From Lineus longissimus (lineage: Eukaryota > Nemertea > Pilidiophora > Heteronemertea > Lineidae): DNA of 64,000 bases. Position numbers and translations under genes: made by a program. Below, piece after piece: positions 57,022-64,000 of the stretch. Position 1 is the first letter of the stretch, and every line of letters starts with the position of its first letter. The stretch covers positions 6,696,001 to 6,760,000 of the forward strand of contig NC_088320.1 of the NCBI RefSeq assembly GCF_910592395.1, written 5' to 3'. The notes beneath the pieces were generated by a model. That model ran no database searches. It was not told the DNA's origin and was given only the letters and a program-made list of their open reading frames with translations.

Positions 57022-59624
57022 ATGGCAACATATAGTTTGTTGGTGTCCGTTCTCCTCGGGGTAGTTTCGATGGTTGCTGGCCATGGGCGGCTAATTGAGC
57101 CCCCGTCCAGAGTCAGCGCATGGAGATTTGGGTTCAAGACTCCTGTAGATTATGACGATGATGGCTGGAATTGCGGAGGCGTTGGAGTAGGTAGCTTCTT
57201 CTTCCCTTTCTCATACTTTTAGTTCTGTTCAGGGTTACTCGGTAGTATATCTTAAGTTGCACAATGTGATGATACCCCTTTCTTCCAGATGCAGTACGAT
57301 AGAAGTGGCGGCAAGTGCGGGATATGTGGTGACTCGTATCCAGGTCCAAGGAAGAGTGAGGCTGGAGGGAAATATGCCAAAGGTGTGATCGTCAGACACT
57401 ACAAGAAGGGACAGGTAGGGAAACTCATGCAACCGCCAAATTGAATTTGAAGCAGGTCACAACGACAGGATATGGCATGTTTTTTGTAGCAAAATTCGAT
57501 TTGAGCAACATTGCAATTAAAATTCGATTTTTGTGCCTATCTATTCGATTTTAATCAACTTTGTTCGATTCTTCCCTCAATCATTTGATTTTTTTGCATA
57601 TTCATTCGATTTTTTTCAAACATTTATCAACAAAAAATACTGTTCTTGTTGTATATCAAATCAAACACTATAAATTCATAATCGAATATAACTTAGAAAA
57701 AATCAAAAGGTGAAAGAAATAGATCAAAATCAGATTCAAATATATCGCATTAACTGGTCAAAAAACGAAGCATTTTCAATTTTAATTACACCAAATCTTT
57801 CAATTTAATCAAAGTATATTTCAGAATCAAATAAGAAGTATATACGATTTTGAAATCGAATACTCATTCGATTTAAATCGAATAGGGCATTCGATTTAAA
57901 ATCGAATAGACCATTCGATTTAAAATTGAATATGTCATTCGATTTTTGTAGATTTCTATTCGATTTTGATTGGTCAATCGTATTCACGTGACAAACTAGC
58001 AACCAATTAGAATCGAATGGAATAGGAGCAGAATCGAATAGACCATTCGATTTAAAACCGAATAGGTCATTCGATTTTGTGTAGATTTCTATTCGATTTT
58101 GATTGGTCAATCATAGTCACGTGACAAACTAGCAACCAATTAGAATCGAATGGAATAGGAGCAGAATCGAATAGACCATTCGATTTAAAACCGAATAGGT
58201 CATTCGATTTTGTGTAGATTTCTATTCGATTTTGATTGGTCAATCATAGTCACGTGACAAACTAGCAACCAATTAGAATCGAATGGAATAGGAGCAGAAT
58301 CGAATGAGACCATTTGATTTAGAAATCGAATACTCATTCGATTTAAATCGAATAGGTCATTCGATTTAAATCAAATAGACCATTTGATTTTTAAATCGAA
58401 TATTGCTTTTCATTTGATATGGAATCGAATGAACATTCATTCTTAAAATCAAATTATCATTCAATTTTTTGTAAGAACTATTTGATTATATCGAAATGTA
58501 CTTTAATCTATATGACGAATTATGCGATTAATATTGAATAGGTGATTTGTAAGAATCGAATGAGATTGTTTGATCTCGGTCTTGATATTTTAAACTCTTT
58601 CCAATACATTTTTGATAAAACAACCTATCATTCGATTCGATTGACAATTTATTTGATTTATTTTTCACTAAAGAAGCTATTCATTCGATTTCTGACTGAA
58701 ATATTGAATGAATCAGTGAATCGCATAGTGCTACACATAACAGGCCATAACAGGAACTTCCCCAACTTTAGTTGTAGATAATATTTTCGTTCTAGCGATT
58801 AGTGTACGTGCCCGTTGTTAAAACTTTCCTCAACCTTCTATTCCACTTCGCAGATCATAGATATCAAAGTAGACATCACAGCCAATCATTGGGGATGGTT
58901 CGAATTCAAACTCTGCGCGAACAATGACGTCACAAAGCCGGCGACGGAGGCATGTTTGAACCAAACTCTTCTGTATTTGCCGGAACACGGCTCGACTAGG
59001 TGGTCCATTGGATCTGCGGTCAAAGTATACAAGGTCAAGGCCCAGCTGCCCGCGGGGATGACGTGCAGTCAGTGTGTGCTACAGTGGAAGTATAATGCAG
59101 GTAAACATTCACGAGAATATGGCACGCCGGTTATTTTGTGATTAAATGTACATACAGAAAACTATGCAGTTATGCAAAATGAATTCTTTAAAATGTAAAT
59201 CGTTAAAGTTTAAAGCACATGGGTTTACAAACACCGACTTCACCAATATCGGACAGCACGAGACCAGAGCGAGTTGTAGCGCTAACATTGGCAAGTATTT
59301 CCCTCCTATAGTATATTCTTTTGGCGGACAATGCCAAACCACCGATTTAAATTGACTTTTTGTTTCTTAATTTCTTTGTCGTCACAACTGTGCTTAATTA
59401 TAACTGTTTCCTTTTAACGTAAATTTCTTTGATATGCCTTGTGTATTACTGTAAATCGGATGATTATGTAAGTTTCCAAGGGAGTAATAAAACGATTATT
59501 ATCATCATTATTATTGTTCTTTTCAGGTAATAGCTGGGGCACTGACCCCGATACAGGCCGGTCCGGCATTGGACTAGGAAATCAAGAACAGTTCCTCGCG
59601 TGCGCTGATATTAGTATCTCTTAG
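57022..59624 (+). CDS. AA15 lytic polysaccharide monooxygenase, copy B
   Basis: Four + strand exons: 57022-57186, 57289-57414, 58854-59100, 59527-59624. They have exactly the same lengths (165, 126, 247, 98 nt) and phases as copy A; 211 residues. The signal peptide (ending VSMVAG) releases His21 in HGRLIEPPSRVSAWR. The second copper ligand is His109 in TANHWGWFEFKLC. GKCGICGDSYPG, CSQCVLQWKYN, GNSWGTDP and GNQEQFLACADISIS follow. It differs from copy A at the DDDGWNCGG segment, where copy A and many relatives read NDxELFCGG; this may change the surface near the active site. AATAAA is 65 bases after the stop. Intron 2 (1.4 kb) is filled by an unusual palindrome-rich array. A secreted polysaccharide-cleaving copper enzyme; the substrate is unproven. 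Confidence 0.95.
57480..58720. repeat. ATTCGATTT/AAATCGAAT palindromic array with a 133-bp tandem core
   Basis: Nearly all of AA15 copy B intron 2 consists of ATTCGATTT and its reverse complement, often joined as perfect palindromes such as ATTCGATTTAAATCGAAT. Within it a unit of 133 bp, marked by GATTGGTCAATC at 57968, 58101 and 58234 and by CACGTGACAAACTAGCAACC, is repeated three times with few changes. No coding capacity is evident. Confidence 0.85.
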
Positions 59625-59688
59625 TCCGGATATCGTTTCTTTGAAATGTGCTGAAAAGATGGAATTGTGTGTTTGCCTCCTCGTTAAC

Positions 59689-59694
59689 AATAAA
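59689..59694 (+). promoter_or_regulatory. Poly(A) signal AATAAA of AA15 copy B
   Basis: AATAAA starts 65 bases past the stop codon TAG at 59622-59624. Confidence 0.65.
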
Positions 59695-59954
59695 GGTGAA
59701 AAAGTGAGAAGAATTAGTTGCCTTACTTTAGTTTCCACGTTGGTTTGTGAAAGAGTTGGTAGCGTCAGTGTCTGATCTCACTAATTTGATCACAAGGAGA
59801 CTTCTAACACCCACCTTTATCCAGTCTCCACTTTCTCGTTATCAGACGCTACTCATTTCTGTGGAACACAGTGCGTGGAAGCGGCTGCATTTAATTCCTT
59901 ATCTCGAGAGACAAAACGTATTAACACCAGCCTCCTCTCACTGGTAGGGAACAC

Positions 59955-60170
59955 ATATACTATTCTTATAAGATTCTTAGCTAAGTTCTTATCATTTTGT
60001 GTACATTTAGTTTCTTCAGTTTCGTGTACATCCAGGTGCATGTACATTCATTACAAGATCCCTAGCTAAGATCTCAACCACGAACCTTCCAGAATCTGGA
60101 AACAAACTTACAAGTTCAGGAAACCTATTGAGATCTTAACCAAGAATATAATCTTTATTTCCGACCTGAG
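59955..60170. repeat. Short dispersed GATTCTTA repeat
   Basis: TTCTTATAAGATTCTTAGCTAAG, TTTCGTGTACATCC and ACATTCATTACAAGATC blocks resemble 53875-54100. Confidence 0.45.
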
Positions 60171-61369
60171 TTCAGCAATGTCGATGGCTGTCAGTCATGA
60201 TCACGTACGAAGTACCCTTCACCTCCTGGCAATAAAGAAGTCGATGACATGCAACGGTACTCCACTGAACCGTAAACATAGACACTCCTCCTGCTTTTCA
60301 ATAGGAGAATACTACTGATATGACTGAGGATATAGTTGCTTTCCTTAATGTCAATGTGGCTACACGTACCAATGCACAAAGGCCATCATCGGATTATTTA
60401 ATCACTTTGCAGGAAGTAATCCTTTGCGGGACTAGTCGGAGCGATTCACTATGATCAACCCATCTGTATCAGAGTCTTTCAAATAAAGTCTTCATATTTG
60501 AAAAAAAATCTCGCTGAGGTACTGTAACATTGCTTTTCTCCAGCTCTGTATTTTGTTGAATTTTTAAAATCGTTTTAATCAACTAATTTGCTGGCAGTAC
60601 ATGCATACTTTCAAAACATGCTACACCGAACTTGTCTAAAAACAATTTTGCTCAATTCGTTATCACACTGATCAGGAGGTAAATGATATCGTGACTATAC
60701 ACTTTTATATCACCGGTCTATCCTGAATAGTTTCTGAATCGAAACTTTTTGTCATACGACTTGTCTGATCATGACCAGCGTTGAGTTAATTTCAGATTCA
60801 CAACACACGTCTTGGTAATTCCCCACCTAACTCAATGAAACACTGATTGGAACCAATAAGGTATAATTGCTTTTACATGGCGGGATTAGTTTTGTGACTA
60901 ATTAAGCTTGATAGAGAGAGTTTATCCCAGCGTTGTCACCAAACATATTTATTGCTTGCGGCTCAGCGACGTGGTTGCGATGTTGTTCTGGGTAACGCAG
61001 TCGGTCGCTGATCACAGTATCAACAAATCTTCCTTCGGGGAGTGCAGAAGCGCGAATGTAACAGGAGCTAGGATAGTTTTAAAAGTCCGGTAATTTTCTG
61101 AAAGTCCAATTAGCTTTGCAACAAGGTAACGTACAGCCGACCTTTGGAGATTTGTGATGTTATTCGGAGTAGTGCAGCGGAAAAGGTGACTAAACATTCC
61201 TGCTCCGGGGAACGTCACACAGGGGATGTAACATGGCAACTGTTTGTGATCGAAAAGTGTTATGTCGTTCGAATAAAAAACCTTCTCAATTCAACTGATT
61301 AGAGCTCCTTCAGAACTGTCGATATTTCGTACGTGAGGACACAGTACTAAAGGCCTACCAAGGTTGAAC

Positions 61370-61520
61370 ATCTCGATAATATTCTTATAGATTCTTAGCC
61401 AAGTTTTTTTTCAGTTTCTTATACAATGTGAAAGGGCAATCATTTCAAGATTCTTTTAAGAATAAGATATTGACAAAGAATCCTTTGAAAATCGCGATTG
61501 AATTTTCGACCAGGGTATGA
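61370..61520. repeat. Short dispersed AAGATTCTT/ATTTTCGACC repeat
   Basis: ATTCTTATAGATTCTTAGCC and CAAGATTCTTTTAAGAATAAG are followed by ATTTTCGACC at 61502-61511. Confidence 0.5.
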
Positions 61521-63631
61521 CTATAGTTTTAAAAGCGAGAAAACTATTCATCAGGCAGTTTAGTTAATCGCCGAGGAGACGAGTCTGAAATTTACACTAA
61601 GCACTTTGGGCAGTCTATGAAGGAGCTCCTATATGTATTATTTCAAAGGAAGTGATATAGCTCCCTATTTCCGACGTGGAAGGTGACAGAAGCCGCGTTG
61701 GCGGATAAAACCCCACCATTCGTCTTGTGAATCGCAAACTAAACACGCCAGGTACACTCGTACCAAGCGCACATCGTCTCTTGTTACACTGCCCTGAAGC
61801 AGTTGATGGATTCAGAAAGTGAAATATTTACTTCAAAGCGGGTTTTACCGTTAGTCTTTCAACTAATAGGATTTCAGTATAATGTGTTTCGGACTATAAT
61901 ATTCCATCGACGGGTGCACTAAACGTTGTGTGAGACTGTCCAACAACAGTGTGGAGAGGAACTCTTGAACCCACTTCCCGAAGGAATTCTGATATTTGTA
62001 ATTTGCAGAGTTTGTAGAGTGGTAAGTAACTTCAGGGAGATATGTGCCTATTGCTTTACCGCAAATGATATTCAGTAACAGTCATCAGACGTCCCATTCT
62101 ACATTTTCATTTTGCCGTGATGATGCTACAGATTCTTTCAGGTTCTATCCTATAGCGATGTCGTTGCCGCAGAATGATAAAGTATAAATTCAACATGAGT
62201 TTTGGCTACACTTTAAAAACCCTCTCCAAAAGGCCGTCGTTTGTGGTTACTTGCCATTTCAAAGAATAATGGAAATTGCTATACAAACTATTTGTTTGCT
62301 CTCTCATCTTATCTCGTACTTCGAGAATGTCTGGGAATTATATTCTGCGCCACTACTTTGCCCAATATGTCACAAATAGCAAGTTATACCCAATAACTCG
62401 TCTTTGGGAAATTGATGGTGATCATCAGTCAACCACCATACTTATCAACACTACGCCCCACGACACATTTCCTCTGATAAACGCCTCTTCGGCAGCAGCC
62501 TTCCTGGTGGTAATTCCGGCGCCTTAATACTCTGAAAGGAAAATCTTCCCTAAGAAAAGAGGTATTAGCAAAGATAAGGTGTGATTTATTGCTAAATTTG
62601 GATTTCAGATGGAATTGGACTGATGTACTACAGTGATGTACTAAAAGATGCACAGGTTTTGCCTGCAACGCTTGGGTGGACTATCTCGTCAATGGGTTTC
62701 AGGCTGTGATTAATGGGATAGTCAGTGCAACACTCCATGTCATGCACAGGTTGTCACGTACGCTTGGTTTGAAATAAACTTGGGTGAATCTGCGAAAGTC
62801 TCAGACTGCAGTATTACGAAACGGAAATTAGCATTTGAAATCTAGAAGCACAGGTTGTATACAAAATGTGTAATGGTTAAGAAAACCGTTTTAACACTGA
62901 TATAGATAAGAATAAAAAACTTAAAACATGCCATTATTAAAAAAGAAAACAGACATCCCAATGTATACAGGGTAATTCACAAAGGAGAGCACAATGCCTA
63001 CTTATCGATCGCTGAAGTAGCTGACCTATGTATCCCCCTGGAGAATCAATCCCCCAGTATATACACTGGTCCTTAATGAGTTTACATGGTGAAGATACAT
63101 GACAGAGTTGATTGATCAACATTGATTTATTAAATCTGTAGTTAAAGTGCCAGGCGTTAGGGAATGTTCGACGAACACAAACCAGTTAAACGCTTTTTTT
63201 AAACGCTCTCGCTTTTTTATGTGGGGCGAAATAGTTCGAAAATAGAATGAGCAAGACACACCTAATGTGTACTGCCAGATGTTTCTAGTCTTCAACCTAG
63301 ATCGGGTTTGTGCAATCCCTAAAAAAGGATCTGAAGAAGAACACGCTTCATTGATCGATTTCCTTTCATCTAAATTGCAATTCCCCGCCATTACTTTCAC
63401 CGATTGTTGTTCTCCGATCATCGTCACAGACACACTCGATCATCTACTTCCTTAACGGCAGTCTGTCCATTAGGCGATGAGAGTTTTAGTTTATGACACA
63501 TCCTCTTGAATTAGGTATGGAATAGTATTTCAATATAAAACTTATTGAAAGACTCTTCTATGGCAAGTAAGAATAAATACCATGTACGTCAACTATTGTA
63601 CACAGTCGGAGTAAGTCATACGTCAATGTAG

Positions 63632-64000
63632 GTGGTGAAATATTATGGATGTTATATTGGCCAACAATTTGTAGGGGCATTGGCGTACGCCGATGATGTA
63701 GTTCTATTGTGCCCCACTAGACATGGCATGCAGGAAATGCTTAAGATTTGTGATAGATATTCCGAGGAGTATAGATTATTGTTCAATGTCATTAAAACAC
63801 ACTTCCTATTGTTTGGAAAAGAAGCAGCCGATACTTTTTTAAGGTGGCAAAACAACAGACTTGAGGTAGAAGATATAGCAAATCACCTGGGCCATATCAT
63901 AGGCCCCCACGCCGAGCAGACACTTATTGATCAAGCTATTGGAAACATGATTGCCCGAACTAATGCACTTGTCTCTGCATTTGGTCATTGCGACATTGAT
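63632..64000 (+). mobile_element. Non-LTR retrotransposon reverse transcriptase, 5'-truncated and cut by the window end
   Basis: A frame open from 63632 to the window end codes a reverse-transcriptase palm and thumb piece. It has FVGALAYADDVVLLCPT with the catalytic YADD, then MLKICDRYSEEYRLLFN, then KTHFLLFG, and HLGHIIG of the following motif. This order is that of LINE-type elements (CR1/Jockey-like groups). A stop lies just upstream (63629-63631) and no earlier RT motifs precede it in that frame, so the copy is truncated or broken at the left. Clade assignment is not possible from this piece. Confidence 0.85.

Larger units (their letters stand above)
59625..63631. other. Non-genic interval with dispersed repeats
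   Basis: After the AA15 poly(A) signal there is no recognisable gene. Two copies of the GATTCTTA repeat (59955-60170 and 61370-61520) are present. The open frames at 60908, 62276 and 63116 have no motifs. Confidence 0.5.

Overview
The window is animal nuclear DNA: intron-rich genes with consensus GT-AG junctions, long AT-rich introns and many short dispersed repeats. The gene set is a DEG/ENaC channel, a Shisa-type adaptor, a Rough-class homeobox, AA15 copper monooxygenases, and an F-type lectin domain joined to ShKT domains. One repeat has the ends GAGGCCCAAGGGCC and CAGCTGAGCTAAAAA and is full of GGAC/GGAT, and TACATGTA words are frequent. Together these suggest a marine invertebrate, most likely a lophotrochozoan (mollusc, brachiopod or annelid grade). 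I cannot name the species.

Layout. (1) 0.9-13.8 kb, + strand: a nine-exon DEG/ENaC channel gene. Its 4 kb intron 7 holds a complete four-exon Shisa/WBP1-like gene on the opposite strand, plus two inverted-repeat elements. (2) 13.8-21.4 kb: mostly non-genic, with tandem repeats and one unexplained open frame. (3) 21.4-23.4 kb, - strand: a three-exon Rough (ro) homeobox gene. (4) 23.4-31 kb: non-genic, with dispersed repeats. (5) 31.0-31.7 kb, + strand: a TATA-driven gene for a small secreted, cysteine-motif, Gly/Lys-tailed peptide. (6) 32-41.8 kb: repeats, including a 1.7 kb element and an 18-bp minisatellite. (7) 41.8-43.3 kb, + strand: a small secreted ten-cysteine protein with a cystine-knot-like pattern. 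(8) 44.7-52.7 kb, - strand: a 17-exon gene for a secreted protein with a metzincin propeptide, a metalloprotease domain, an F-type lectin (fucolectin) domain and two ShKT domains. (9) 53.6-59.6 kb: two AA15 lytic polysaccharide monooxygenase (LPMO) genes, head to head, with identical exon lengths and a decayed relic of a third copy between them. (10) 59.7-64 kb: repeats and, at the right edge, a non-LTR retrotransposon reverse-transcriptase fragment.

I joined the exons by hand from splice signals, reading-frame phase and family motifs. In the multi-exon models every junction keeps phase. No transcript data were available. The most notable item is the protease-lectin-ShKT chimera. Its zinc motif reads HExxHxxGxxD instead of the HExxHxxGxxH of ADAM/ADAMTS enzymes. 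It lies next to copper monooxygenases that attack polysaccharides, so this stretch is rich in secreted enzymes likely to act on matrix, prey or microbial surfaces. That shared role is inference.
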